Shown piece by piece: positions 9,421-18,010 of a stretch of 64,000 nt of DNA. Source of the DNA: Streptomyces maremycinicus (GTDB lineage: Bacteria; Actinomycetota; Actinomycetes; Streptomycetales; Streptomycetaceae). The notes beneath the pieces were generated by a model. The model searched no databases, had not been told where the DNA came from, and saw only the letters and a list, made by a program, of their open reading frames with translations. How positions within the stretch are numbered: the first letter of the stretch is position 1; every line of letters begins with the position of its first letter. The position numbers were made by a program, and so were the translations under genes. The stretch lies in the NCBI RefSeq assembly GCF_001184025.1, contig NZ_BBYG01000010.1, positions 603,554-667,553 of the forward strand, read 5' to 3'.

Positions 9421-10308
9421 GTGACCGATCTGGTCATCCGCGCTCTCGACGAGAGCGACGTCCATCTGTTCGACACCCTGCCCGACCCGCTGCGCGCCGC
9501 CGACGCCTTCGGCAGGATCGATTACCGGCCCGACTGGAAGCGGGTCGCCCTGCGGGACGGCCGGGTCGTCGCCCGCGCCGTCTGGTGGGGCGGGCCCGAG
9601 GACGGCGAACCGCTCGTCGTGGAGTGGTTCGACTTCGCCGACGGCGAGGAGGAGGCCGCGGCCGAACTCCTGCGCACCGCTCCGTGGCAGGTCGGCCTGG
9701 AACTCGTCATGCCGGGCGGCTGGCGCGAGGACCCCGTCATGCGGGCCGCCTCCGAGGCCCGGCACGCCGCCGCGCGCGCGGCCGGCCACACCCCGCTGGT
9801 GGAACGCTTCGTGTACCGGTGGACCCCGGAGTGCGGGCTGCCCGACCGTCCCGGCCGCCTGCGTTTCGCCCCGGAACCGGACGACGCGGTGTTCTTCGAC
9901 GCCCTGCGCCGCATCCACTCCGACACCCTCGACGCCCACGCCCGCAAGGCCATCGCGGCGGGCGGCCTCGACCAGGCCGCCCAGGAGGAGATCGACTTCT
10001 TCCGCTGGTGCCCCTCCCCGCGCGAGTGGTGGCAGGTCGCCCGCACCCCGGCAGGAGAACTGGCCGGGATCCACATCCCGGCCCACAACCCCTCGGGGCC
10101 CTGCGTCGGCTTCATCGGCGTGCTGCCCGAGCATCGCGGTCACGGCTTCGCCTACGACCTGCTCGCCGAGTGCACCCACTATCTCGTCGAGCGGGGCGCC
10201 GAGTTCATCGCCGCCGCCACCGACCAGGGGAACCTCCCGATGGCGGCGCACTTCGCGAAGGCCGGCTATCCGATCGTGCGGGAGCGGGTGAACTTCGAGG
10301 TGCGCTGA
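9421..10308 (+). CDS. GNAT-family N-acetyltransferase
   Basis: This 295-residue protein has a C-terminal GNAT domain: GFIGVLPEHRGHGFAYDLL (about 216-234) contains the acetyl-CoA pyrophosphate loop R/Q-x-x-G-x-A, followed by AATDQGNLPMAAHFAKAGY, the usual Asn and final strand. The N-terminal half may be a second, degenerate GNAT fold, as in tandem family members. GTG at 9421 has GGAGG upstream. The substrate is unknown. A short frame with a strong ribosome site lies just upstream (9309-9365). Downstream a strong bidirectional hairpin ends the unit. Confidence 0.85.
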   Translation: MTDLVIRALDESDVHLFDTLPDPLRAADAFGRIDYRPDWKRVALRDGRVVARAVWWGGPEDGEPLVVEWFDFADGEEEAAAELLRTAPWQVGLELVMPGGWREDPVMRAASEARHAAARAAGHTPLVERFVYRWTPECGLPDRPGRLRFAPEPDDAVFFDALRRIHSDTLDAHARKAIAAGGLDQAAQEEIDFFRWCPSPREWWQVARTPAGELAGIHIPAHNPSGPCVGFIGVLPEHRGHGFAYDLLAECTHYLVERGAEFIAAATDQGNLPMAAHFAKAGYPIVRERVNFEVR

Positions 10309-10316
10309 CGGCCCGG

Positions 10317-10363
10317 CGGAGCCCGTGGGACACCACCCGCCAGGTCGTGTCCCGCGGGCTCCG
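10317..10363. terminator. bidirectional terminator between convergent genes
   Basis: CGGAGCCCGTGGGACAC (10317-10333) pairs with GTGTCCCGCGGGCTCCG (10347-10363), a 17-bp stem with one G-T wobble position and a 13-base loop. It lies eight bases after the GNAT stop and eleven before the oxidoreductase stop. Confidence 0.8.
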
Positions 10364-10374
10364 CTGTCGGTGGG

Positions 10375-11265
10375 TCAGCGTGCGCCGCCCGCCAGCAGTG
10401 CCTCGGCGTCGGCCAGGATCCGCGTGACGCGCAGGCCGAACGCGGCGTCGCAGGCGTGCGGTCGGCCGTCCCGGGCCGACGCGAGCAGCGCGTCGGCGGC
10501 CCGGGTGAGGGCGTCGGCGGCGTCGCCGCCCTCGTGGGGGAGCCGGGTCACCCCGGCCGTCCCGCGCAGTTCCACGCCCGCGCCCGTCGCCGCCGGCGGG
10601 GCGGTCAGGCTGAGCGTCAGGGTGCTGGAGGCGCCGTCCACATGGTCCAGGACCACATGGACGGTGTCGCGGGGACCGCGGGCCGCGGCCGACACCCGGC
10701 GGACGTCGCCGAGGACCGGCAGCAGCACGGACAGCGCGTGCGGACCGACGTCCCACAGCGCGCCCTTCTCACCGCGCCAGGGCGTGGCGAAGGGGTGGTC
10801 GCCCGTCCCGTGGAACACATCGCCCAGCCACTGCGCGTGTCCCGTGAACCATCCCCCGGCCTGCGCCTGTTCGGCGATCCAGGCACCGGCCTCGGGCAGG
10901 AAACGGGTGGTGAAGAAGACGACCGAGGCGACCCCGGTCTCCTCGACGGCCCGGACCACGGCCCGCGCTCCCGCAACCGTCGCGGCGACGGGCTTGTCGA
11001 GCAGGAGATGACAGCCGGCCGCGGCGGCCCGCACCGCGAGCGGCGCCTGGACGTCCGGGGGAAGCGCGACGGCCACCGCGTCCACCTCCGTGAGGAGGGT
11101 GTCCACCTCGTCGTAGGCCCGTGTCCCGTGCCGGTCGGCGAGTTCCTTCGCCGCCTCCGGGCGCCGGCCCCAGACGCCGACGAAGTCGAGCGCGCCGTGC
11201 GCTTCCAGGACGGGGGCGTGGACCATCCGCGCCCAGGGGCCGGTGCCGAGCAGACCGATACGCAT
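10375..11265 (-). CDS. Gfo/Idh/MocA-family NAD(P)-dependent oxidoreductase
   Basis: This 296-residue protein begins MRIGLLGTGPWARMVHAP, a Rossmann GxGxxxR-type motif, and carries the family signature HLLLDKPVAATVAGA, where the Lys of the (E/D)KP triplet acts in catalysis. The C-terminal alpha/beta domain contains ALWDVGPHALSVLLPVLG, with the conserved Asp and His. Such enzymes oxidise or reduce sugars, inositols or related cyclic compounds. An upstream in-frame ATG at 11304 would add 13 residues before the Rossmann strand and is unlikely. It stands alone, so the substrate is not inferable. Confidence 0.87.
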   Translation of the reverse strand: MRIGLLGTGPWARMVHAPVLEAHGALDFVGVWGRRPEAAKELADRHGTRAYDEVDTLLTEVDAVAVALPPDVQAPLAVRAAAAGCHLLLDKPVAATVAGARAVVRAVEETGVASVVFFTTRFLPEAGAWIAEQAQAGGWFTGHAQWLGDVFHGTGDHPFATPWRGEKGALWDVGPHALSVLLPVLGDVRRVSAAARGPRDTVHVVLDHVDGASSTLTLSLTAPPAATGAGVELRGTAGVTRLPHEGGDAADALTRAADALLASARDGRPHACDAAFGLRVTRILADAEALLAGGAR

Positions 11266-11399
11266 ACCGCTGACTCTCCCTGATGCCGACCGACGTGACG
11301 CCATGACCGAGGGGTGGGGGGGATGACGTCCTCACTCCGCCCGCGAGCCTCGCACACCGGCGCCTTCCGGGACACCCCGGTGGGTGCCCGCGGGGCCGG

Positions 11400-11630
11400 T
11401 CAGGCCGCCCGGGCCTCCGCCGAGCCGGAGTCGTCCGCCATCGGGCCGGCGGCGGGGGTACCCCGGACCAGGCGGAGATGGCGCCGGCGCCCGGCATGGC
11501 GCCGCTTGGCCGGGACCGGCGTGAGCAGGCGGTCCTCGACCCGGTCCATGACCGCCATCAGCACGGACAGCAGGGGCAGCAACAGCACGGCGACCCAGAG
11601 CACGGTTCTCTCCTCGGCAGACGACGCCAT
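11400..11630 (-). CDS. small single-pass membrane protein
   Basis: This 76-residue protein has one membrane segment (LWVAVLLLPLLSVLMAVMDR, residues 11-30) and then a basic tail rich in Arg and His (AKRRHAGRRRHLRLVRG). It starts 44 bases after the PLP-decarboxylase stop on the same strand, suggesting cotranscription. I do not recognise the family. The hydrophobic core, the high third-position G/C, and the Arg cluster typical of an inside-facing tail support real coding. Confidence 0.6.
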   Translation of the reverse strand: MASSAEERTVLWVAVLLLPLLSVLMAVMDRVEDRLLTPVPAKRRHAGRRRHLRLVRGTPAAGPMADDSGSAEARAA

Positions 11631-11674
11631 GCCGGGTGCTCCGGATCGCGCCGATGATGCCTGCCGGGCACGGG

Positions 11675-13114
11675 TCAGGTTTCCGGCGGCGCGGCGAAAC
11701 CGGTCAGCAGGGCGTCCGCCCGGTCCAGACCGCTCTCGGCGGAGATCTCCCGCACCGTCTGCGCGGACCGGACGGTGGCGAAGGTGACCCGCCCGGCCTC
11801 GAGCCGGTAGCCGTACACGGCGGGCCTGGGCAGGCTGTTGTACGACCAGTGCGCCGAGAAGTAGTACCCGCCGGTGTCGTGCAGGACCACCAGGTCGCCC
11901 TCGGCGAGCGCGGGCAGCGGCCGGTCGTGCGCCACGACGTCTCCGGCGAAGCAGAGCGGCCCGGCGACGTCCTGCCGGACGAGGGGCGTCCGTTTGGGCG
12001 TGCCGTCCGGGCCGTACGCGGACACCCGCAGCGGCCAGGCGTCCGGCATGAAGACCGTGCGGGTGGCGATGTGCCCGCCCGCGTGGGTGAGCGCGACCCG
12101 GCGTCCACCGGCGTCCTTCACGTACTCGACGAGAGCCGCCGTGAAGCCGTTCTTCGCGATCAGGGAGCGGCCGAACTCGGTGACCACCTGGTAGCCGCCG
12201 TCCAGCAGCGCCGGTTCGGCGGCGTCGAGCGCGGCCACGTACTGCGCGTAGGTCGGCGTGACCGTGTCGTCGGCGAAGTTCACCGGCAGCCCGCCGCCCA
12301 GGTCGAGGCTGGTGACCTGGCGGCGGCCGACGGACGCGTTGATCTCCTCGGCGAGCCGGTGGATCGCCGCGAGGCCCTCCGCGATCAGCGGAAGGGGGCA
12401 GCCCTGCGAACCCACGTGCGCGTGCAGCCGGGTCAGCCACGGCCGCCGCGCGAAGGCCTCGACGACGCGGGTGCGGGCCCCCGGATCACGCAGGGCCACC
12501 CCGAACTTGGAGTGCGCGGTCGCCGTGCTCATCGCGCCGATCGACCCGCCCCCCACCTGCGGATTGACCCGCACCCCGAGCACCGAGGCGCAGCCCGGCG
12601 GGCGCAGGGCGTCGATCCGTTCCAGCTCGTCGAGGTTGTCCGCGTTGAGCGCGACGCCCAGGGCGAGGGCCTCCCGGATCTCGCTGCGGGTCTTCGCCGG
12701 GGAGTCCAGCACGATGCGCGCCGGGGCGAACCCCGCGTCCAGCGCCAGTCGCAGCTCGCCGCGGCTCGCCACCTCGCAGCCCATGCCGGTCTCGGCGAGC
12801 AGCCTCAGCACGGGCACCAGGGCACAGGCCTTGGCGGCGAAGGTGTGCAGGACCTCCGGCACCCGCGCGAACGCCGCGTGCAGGCCGGCGACACTGTCGC
12901 GCACCCCCCGCACGTCGACGAACCCGGCCAGCGGGCGGTCCTCGCCGAGCAGCCCGTCCGCGACGGCCTGCCGGACGGCGAGGGCCACGGGGGAGTCGTC
13001 GGCTCGCGGGTCGGTCGGTGCGTCGGTCGCTGCGTCGGTCGGTGCGTCGGTCCGGGGGCCGGTCCGCGGGTCGGTCGGTTCGGCGGACGGCTGGTTCTCG
13101 GCGGGGAGCAGCAC
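11675..13114 (-). CDS. fold-III PLP-dependent decarboxylase (diaminopimelate/ornithine decarboxylase-like)
   Basis: This 479-residue protein has the alanine-racemase-like barrel and C-terminal beta domain of group IV decarboxylases. Lys95 in TFAAKAC is the PLP Schiff-base lysine. HVGSQG, DLGGGLP and EFGRSLIAKNG bind phosphate and pyridine, GPLCFAGD supplies the catalytic Cys from the partner subunit, and HWSYNSLPRP closes the site. The start is GTG at 13114, with AAGGAG eight bases upstream. Residues about 14-40 are a Thr-Asp-Pro-Ala repeat encoded by 12-bp direct repeats (13010-13075), absent from classical LysA. Because canonical LysA motifs differ at several points, it may act on another amino acid or as part of a specialised pathway. 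Confidence 0.82.
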   Translation of the reverse strand: MLLPAENQPSAEPTDPRTGPRTDAPTDAATDAPTDPRADDSPVALAVRQAVADGLLGEDRPLAGFVDVRGVRDSVAGLHAAFARVPEVLHTFAAKACALVPVLRLLAETGMGCEVASRGELRLALDAGFAPARIVLDSPAKTRSEIREALALGVALNADNLDELERIDALRPPGCASVLGVRVNPQVGGGSIGAMSTATAHSKFGVALRDPGARTRVVEAFARRPWLTRLHAHVGSQGCPLPLIAEGLAAIHRLAEEINASVGRRQVTSLDLGGGLPVNFADDTVTPTYAQYVAALDAAEPALLDGGYQVVTEFGRSLIAKNGFTAALVEYVKDAGGRRVALTHAGGHIATRTVFMPDAWPLRVSAYGPDGTPKRTPLVRQDVAGPLCFAGDVVAHDRPLPALAEGDLVVLHDTGGYYFSAHWSYNSLPRPAVYGYRLEAGRVTFATVRSAQTVREISAESGLDRADALLTGFAAPPET

Positions 13115-13534
13115 GTGCTCGTCTCCTTCGGACGCGGAAGGTGTCACGCGGGTCGGGTGACACCTCCAGACTCCTCCCGCGTCGGCCCCACGTCCTCGGG
13201 ACCGGCCCGAGGACGAGCGGAACCTCCGTCTCCGCGGACGAGCGATCCCGGGCGCCGGAGCATGCGGGCGAGCGGGCAACGCGGGCGCGTCGACAGGCGG
13301 GCAGACGGGCGGGCAGGCGGGCGGGCAACGCGGGCGCGTCGACAGGCGGGCAGGCAGGCGGGCGGGCAAGCGGGCGCGGGAGCGCGGGGGCGCCGTCTCC
13401 CGGTCTTCTCCGGTGAAAGGCCGCGAGACCGGTGACATCGCCGATCCCCCCGCACCGGTCCGGCCCCGACAGTGGCACCGCCAGTCCAGCGGCGGCGCCT
13501 CTCGCGGCCCGCCCGACCGAGAGGACGACTCCTC
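13115..13534. other. gene-free repeat-rich spacer
   Basis: This 420-base divergent spacer lies between the PLP enzyme (leftward) and the cutinase (rightward). The middle is extremely G-rich on the top strand (GGGCGGGCAG patterns) with a duplicated 49-bp unit at 13272-13353. Frames run through it in several phases, but their products are low-complexity Arg/Ala/Gly and no ribosome site precedes them. Promoters for both flanking genes must lie here, but none is obvious. Confidence 0.6.
13272..13353. repeat. 49-bp-period direct duplication, G-rich
   Basis: An identical 33-base core beginning GCGGGCAACGCGGGCG occurs at 13272-13304 and again at 13321-13353, separated by more GGGCGGGCAG units. Runs of guanines at short intervals on the top strand could fold as G-quadruplexes. 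Confidence 0.85.
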
Positions 13535-14482
13535 GTGCAGCTTCACATGCGCACCGGTGCGGCCCACCGCGCCTCCACCGGCTCCCCCCACCGCAGCTCC
13601 GCCCGACCCCGGCAGGGACAGCTCGTCCGGCTCGCCACGGCGGTCGCCGCCGTGCTCGGCCTCACCACGCTCAGCGGCCCCGGCGCGCACGCGGCGGACA
13701 ACCCCTACGAGCGGGGTCCGGCGCCGACCACCGCGAGCATCGAGGCGCTGCGCGGCCCGTACGCGGTGTCCCAGACCACCGTCTCCTCGCTCGTCGCGAC
13801 CGGCTTCGGCGGCGGCACGATCTACTACCCGACCAGCACCGCCGACGGCACCTTCGGCGCGATCGCCGTCGCGCCCGGCTACACCGCCACCCAGTCCTCC
13901 CTCGCCTGGCTGGGCCCGCGGCTGGCGTCCCAGGGCTTCGTCGTCTTCACCATCGACACGCTCACCACGCTGGACCAGCCCGACTCCCGCGGCCGTCAGC
14001 TGCTCGCGGCCCTGGACCACCTCACCCAGGTCAGCTCCGTGCGCACCCGTGTCGACAGCAGCCGCCTCGGCGTCATGGGCCACTCGATGGGCGGCGGTGG
14101 CAGCCTGGAGGCCGCCAAGGCTCGGCCCTCGCTCCAGGCCGCGATCCCGCTGACGCCGTGGAACCTCGACAAGAGCTGGCCCGAGATCACCACACCCACG
14201 CTGATCGTCGGCTCCGACGGCGACACGGTCGCCCCGGTCGGCACCCACGCGGAGCCGTTCTACTCCAGCCTGCCGTCCTCCCTGGACCGCGCCTACCTGG
14301 AGCTGAACAACGCCACCCACTTCACCCCGAACTCGTCGAACACGACGATCGCGAAGTACGGCATCTCGTGGCTGAAGCGCTTCATCGACAACGACACGCG
14401 CTACGAGCAGTTCCTGTGCCCGCTCCCGCGGCCCAGCACGACGATCGACGAGTACCGGGGCAACTGCCCGCACACGTCCTGA
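13535..14482 (+). CDS. secreted cutinase / polyester (PET-like) hydrolase
   Basis: This 315-residue alpha/beta hydrolase resembles actinobacterial cutinases such as the Thermobifida TfCut2 type. A signal peptide ends after GAHA (residue 53). The triad is Ser184 in GHSMGGGGS, Asp230 in SDGDTVAPV and His262 in NATHFTPN. Tyr117 in GYTATQSS gives the oxyanion hole, Trp209 in LTPWN matches the aromatic clamp used for aromatic polyesters, and Cys295/Cys311 form the C-terminal disulfide. The second disulfide of Ideonella PETase is absent. The start GTG at 13535 has GAGAGGACG upstream. Secreted enzymes of this family cleave cutin, triglycerides and often PET oligomers; activity on PET is inference. 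Confidence 0.9.
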   Translation: MQLHMRTGAAHRASTGSPHRSSARPRQGQLVRLATAVAAVLGLTTLSGPGAHAADNPYERGPAPTTASIEALRGPYAVSQTTVSSLVATGFGGGTIYYPTSTADGTFGAIAVAPGYTATQSSLAWLGPRLASQGFVVFTIDTLTTLDQPDSRGRQLLAALDHLTQVSSVRTRVDSSRLGVMGHSMGGGGSLEAAKARPSLQAAIPLTPWNLDKSWPEITTPTLIVGSDGDTVAPVGTHAEPFYSSLPSSLDRAYLELNNATHFTPNSSNTTIAKYGISWLKRFIDNDTRYEQFLCPLPRPSTTIDEYRGNCPHTS

Positions 14483-14702
14483 TACGACGTGAGGAGAACG
14501 GGGCCGCAGCCGCAGCCGCAGTTGTTGGTGCTGCTGCCGTCGCCGTCGCCGTCGTCGCTGTGCGGGTGCACGCGACGCGGCGGCGGCCGTTGGGATCCGG
14601 CACAAGGTGTGTCACGGCCGTCGCGCGAGAACCCACTGGTGGCGGGTGCGGAACGGCCCGCGGCGGCGTCGTCGCCGAACCGGTCGGACGGCTTCCGCCG
14701 CC

Positions 14703-14720
14703 CGTTACCCGTACGTAACG
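14703..14720. promoter_or_regulatory. palindrome overlapping the LuxR-gene start region
   Basis: CGTTAC (14703-14708) and GTAACG (14715-14720) form a perfect 6-bp inverted repeat with a 6-base centre, nine bases before the ATG of the large LuxR regulator. Position and symmetry suggest an operator, perhaps for autoregulation. Upstream, 14500-14580 holds GCCGCA and GTCGCC microsatellites. Confidence 0.4.
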
Positions 14721-14728
14721 TCACGGGA

Positions 14729-17700
14729 ATGAGCGGACAGACGACCGACGGCGGCGGTGTGCGGGTGGTGACCGGTGAACCCGGCTGCGGCCGCACGGCG
14801 TTCCTGGCCCGCGCCGCCCGCTCGTGCCCGGCCGCGTACGTGGTCGGTGTGCGGGCCGACCCGGTGGCCTCGGCCGTACCCCTAGGGGGTCTGCGCGCCC
14901 TGCTGCGTGCCCTCGGCGCGCCGGTGGGGCCGTGGGCCGCCTCCGGCCCGCCCTGGGTGGTGCTCGTCGACGCCCTGCGGGCCGCGTCCGGCGGCAGACC
15001 GATGCTGGTGTGCGTCGACGACGCGCATCTGTGGGACGCCCCCACCCGCGCCGTGCTGGGCCGCACCGCCGACCACCTGCGCGGCGGCCGGGTGAGCGTG
15101 CTGCTGAGCGTCTCCGGACACCGGCCGGTCGACCGGGAGTTCGCCGCGCTGCCGGTGGTGCGCGTCGACCCGCTCTCCCCGGCGGAGGCGGCCACGCTCC
15201 TGGACGAGGCGACGGGCGGGGCCCTCGACCGGGCGGTGCGCGACGACCTGGTGGACGCGGCCGCGGGCAGCCCGGCGCTGCTGCTGGGGATGGTCCGGCG
15301 GCTGTCGCCCGGCCAGATCCGCGGTCACCGCGAGCTGCCCGGGCCGCCGGTCGACGCCGAGCTGCTGACCGGGCTCGCCGGCCCCTTCCTGACCGGGTTC
15401 ACACCGGCGCAGGAGGACCTGCTGCTGACGGTCGCGGCGGCCGTCCGGGACACGGACCACACCGAGGGCACCCGGGTCGGACTGACGCTCGTCCGGCGGG
15501 CGGTGGAGCTGCTGCGGGGGACGCGTCCCGGCGCGCGGTCCGCGTACTCCTTCGACCCGCTGCCCGAGCTGCTCGTCCGGGCCGACGGCGAGGTCGGGTT
15601 CCACAGCGATCTGCTGCGCCGCGCGGTGTACGCGGGCGCGCGGCCCGAGCGGCGTCGGGCCGCACACCGCGCGCTGGCCCGGGCCCTGGCGGAGACGGGG
15701 GCCGGCGATCTGCCCGTGCTGCTGCACCGGGCCCGCTCCGCGACCGTGCCCCCGAGCGGGACGGCGACCGGACTGGCGGCGGCGGCCGACGACCGGACGC
15801 ATCCCCGGAGCCTGCGGTGCGCGGCCTACACCCACGCCGCCGATCTGAGCGAGGACGGCACCCGGCGCGCGGAGTGGTACACGGCCGCGGCCGAGCAGGC
15901 CCTGCTGGACGGTCGCACGCACCGGGCCCTGCGGCTGCTCGACCGGGCCCGGGACAGCGCGGTGCCCACGGCACTGCGCGGTCGCGTCGAACTGGTTCGC
16001 GGTACGACGGTCCTGTACGACGGCGCCGTCGACGAGGCCAGAGCGTCCCTGCTCCTGGCGGCACGCCTGCTCGCCGAGTCGTCCCCACGCCGGTCCCAGG
16101 CGGCCCTGCTGGCCGCGGTCGACGCCGCCTGGACAGCGGGCGACCCCCAGGGCTGCCTACAAGCCCTGACCACGGCCGACCCCCTCCAGCCCCCGGCCCC
16201 GGCCCCGGTTCAGGTCCCGGCCTCCGCCCCGGCCCCGGCCCCGGTTCAGGTCCCGGCCTCCGCCCCGGCCCCGGCCCCGGTTCAGGTCCCGGCCTCCGCC
16301 CCGGCCCCGGCCCCGGTTCAGGTCCCGGCCTCCGCCCCGGCCCCGGCCCCGGTTCAGGTCCCGGCCTCGGCCCGGGCCCGGGCCCAAGCCCCGACCCATG
16401 CCCCCGCCTCGGCCCCGGGCCGACTCCCGGTTCCGGATGCGCGGGTTGCCGCCAGGCAGCAGGCCGGGGTCCGTTCGGCGGACCGGCCGGGGGACCGGGG
16501 TGACGAGCCGGGCGGTCGGCCCGGGACGGACACCGGGGAAGACGCGCAGGCCCCGGACACTCGTTCCGTCCGGCAACTCGGTGACCCTCGCCCCCCGGAC
16601 GCTTCGGCGGGGCCGCCCGGCGTCCAGGGTGGGGCGGTGGGGGGTGTGGGGCACGGTGTCGGGTTGCTCGGCTACCGGGCCGGTCTTCGGGCTCTGCTCG
16701 AGGGGGAGTTCACGCAGGCGGCGGGGCCGCTGCGGCGGCTGGTCGTGGACGCGGAGGCCGCGGGCGCGGCCGGGACCGAGGAACCGGACACCGCGCTGCG
16801 CGCGGCAGCCGCCGCCCTGCTGCTGGGCGATCTCGCGGCCGCCCGCCGCGCCGGGGCGCGGGCCCTGGCCGCCGCGGGCACCCCCGGGACCGCCGCGACC
16901 CTCGCGCGGGCCCGGGAGTACCTCGCCTACGCGGAGCTGCGCGCCGGGCGGCACGCGCTGGCCAGGACCCACGCGGAGGAGGGGCTGCGGGCCGCGCACC
17001 GGACGGGGCAGCGCAACACGGCCGCCCACCACCACGCGGTACTCGCCCTCGCCGCGTCGATCGAGGGCACTCCCGAGGAGGTCGCCGCCCACGCGGACAC
17101 CGCGCTGGCCACCGCCCGGCAGCACGGCCTCGTGCAGGCCGCGACGCTGGCGGAGTGGGCGACGGCACGGGCCGACCTGGCCGGCGGGCGCCCCCGGGAG
17201 GCCGCGGACCGCCTCGGGCCACTCGTCCGCCCGGGGCCGCGCAGAGGGCACTTCGCGGTGTGGATGCTCGCCGTACCGTGTTTCGTGGAGGCCGCCGCAT
17301 CGACCGGACGGGCCGACGACGGCGTCACCGAGGTCTCCGAGGTCGTCGAGGAGTTCGCCCGGTGGGCCGGGTTCGGCGCCGACCCGCAGGCCCCCGCCCA
17401 GCTGACGCGCTGCCGGGCGCTGCTGGCCCCCGCGGACCGGGCCGACAGCCTGTACCGTCACGCGCTCGACCTGCACGACGCGGCCGGCGGCGGCGACTTC
17501 GAACGCGCCCGCACCGAGCTGCTGCACGGCAAGTGGCTGCGCAGGCGTCGCCGGCTGAGCGAGGCCCGCGACCGACTCGGCGCCGCCCTCGTCGGCTTCG
17601 AACGTTGCGGCGCGCGTGTCTGGGCGGACCAGGCCCGGGCCGAACTACGGGCGGGCGGCGTGGCGCAGAGCGGCGGAGGGCGAGCGCCAGGGCTGGGCCT

Positions 17701-17902
17701 GGGGCTCGACGGACTCACCCCGCAGCAGCTGCGGATCGCCCGGCGCGTGGCCGAGGGCGCCACCAACCGGGAGGTGGCGCTGACCCTCTCCGTCAGCACC
17801 CGAACCGTGGACTACCACCTGCGGAAGGTCTTCGCGGCGCTGGGCGTGCGTTCCCGCGTCGAACTGGTGCGCATGGTCGAGAAGGCCGGACAGGAGGGTT
17901 GA
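14729..17902 (+). CDS. large LuxR-family (LAL-like) transcriptional regulator
   Basis: This 1057-residue protein has an N-terminal ATPase-like domain (TGEPGCGRTAFL near residue 13; Walker-B-like MLVCVDDAHLWD near 92), a long helical TPR-like middle, and a C-terminal LuxR helix-turn-helix (GLTPQQLRIARRVAEGATN and VSTRTVDYHLRKVFAALGV). Its Walker A motif has Arg in place of the invariant Lys, so ATP hydrolysis may be lost. A Pro/Ala/Val low-complexity linker (about residues 488-560) is encoded by five 36-bp repeats. LAL proteins typically activate catabolic or antibiotic genes. The neighbouring cutinase and the mat operon are candidate targets by position only. A longer in-frame extension to 14489 is repetitive and lacks a ribosome site. 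Confidence 0.87.
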   Translation: MSGQTTDGGGVRVVTGEPGCGRTAFLARAARSCPAAYVVGVRADPVASAVPLGGLRALLRALGAPVGPWAASGPPWVVLVDALRAASGGRPMLVCVDDAHLWDAPTRAVLGRTADHLRGGRVSVLLSVSGHRPVDREFAALPVVRVDPLSPAEAATLLDEATGGALDRAVRDDLVDAAAGSPALLLGMVRRLSPGQIRGHRELPGPPVDAELLTGLAGPFLTGFTPAQEDLLLTVAAAVRDTDHTEGTRVGLTLVRRAVELLRGTRPGARSAYSFDPLPELLVRADGEVGFHSDLLRRAVYAGARPERRRAAHRALARALAETGAGDLPVLLHRARSATVPPSGTATGLAAAADDRTHPRSLRCAAYTHAADLSEDGTRRAEWYTAAAEQALLDGRTHRALRLLDRARDSAVPTALRGRVELVRGTTVLYDGAVDEARASLLLAARLLAESSPRRSQAALLAAVDAAWTAGDPQGCLQALTTADPLQPPAPAPVQVPASAPAPAPVQVPASAPAPAPVQVPASAPAPAPVQVPASAPAPAPVQVPASARARAQAPTHAPASAPGRLPVPDARVAARQQAGVRSADRPGDRGDEPGGRPGTDTGEDAQAPDTRSVRQLGDPRPPDASAGPPGVQGGAVGGVGHGVGLLGYRAGLRALLEGEFTQAAGPLRRLVVDAEAAGAAGTEEPDTALRAAAAALLLGDLAAARRAGARALAAAGTPGTAATLARAREYLAYAELRAGRHALARTHAEEGLRAAHRTGQRNTAAHHHAVLALAASIEGTPEEVAAHADTALATARQHGLVQAATLAEWATARADLAGGRPREAADRLGPLVRPGPRRGHFAVWMLAVPCFVEAAASTGRADDGVTEVSEVVEEFARWAGFGADPQAPAQLTRCRALLAPADRADSLYRHALDLHDAAGGGDFERARTELLHGKWLRRRRRLSEARDRLGAALVGFERCGARVWADQARAELRAGGVAQSGGGRAPGLGLGLDGLTPQQLRIARRVAEGATNREVALTLSVSTRTVDYHLRKVFAALGVRSRVELVRMVEKAGQEG
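16195..16374 (+). repeat. 36-bp minisatellite, five copies, in frame inside the LuxR gene
   Basis: The marker GGTTCAGGTCCCGGCCTC recurs at 16207, 16243, 16279, 16315 and 16351, exactly 36 bases apart. Each unit encodes 12 residues of the type APAPAPVQVPAS, so copy-number change keeps the frame. The linker would lengthen or shorten between the ATPase-like half and the DNA-binding half. Confidence 0.95.
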
Positions 17903-18010
17903 CCGGAGAGAAAACAATGCTGCACACCCCTAGGGACCGACCGGACGGTATGCCATCCTTCGTGGCAGGACGAGTCGGACGGTTGAACACTGCCCCGGGG
18001 GAGGACCGCG

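Noticed and set aside
13115..13534. CRISPR array suspected from the repeated units
   Set aside because: Only two copies, repeat and spacer are the same low-complexity sequence, and no cas genes are present.
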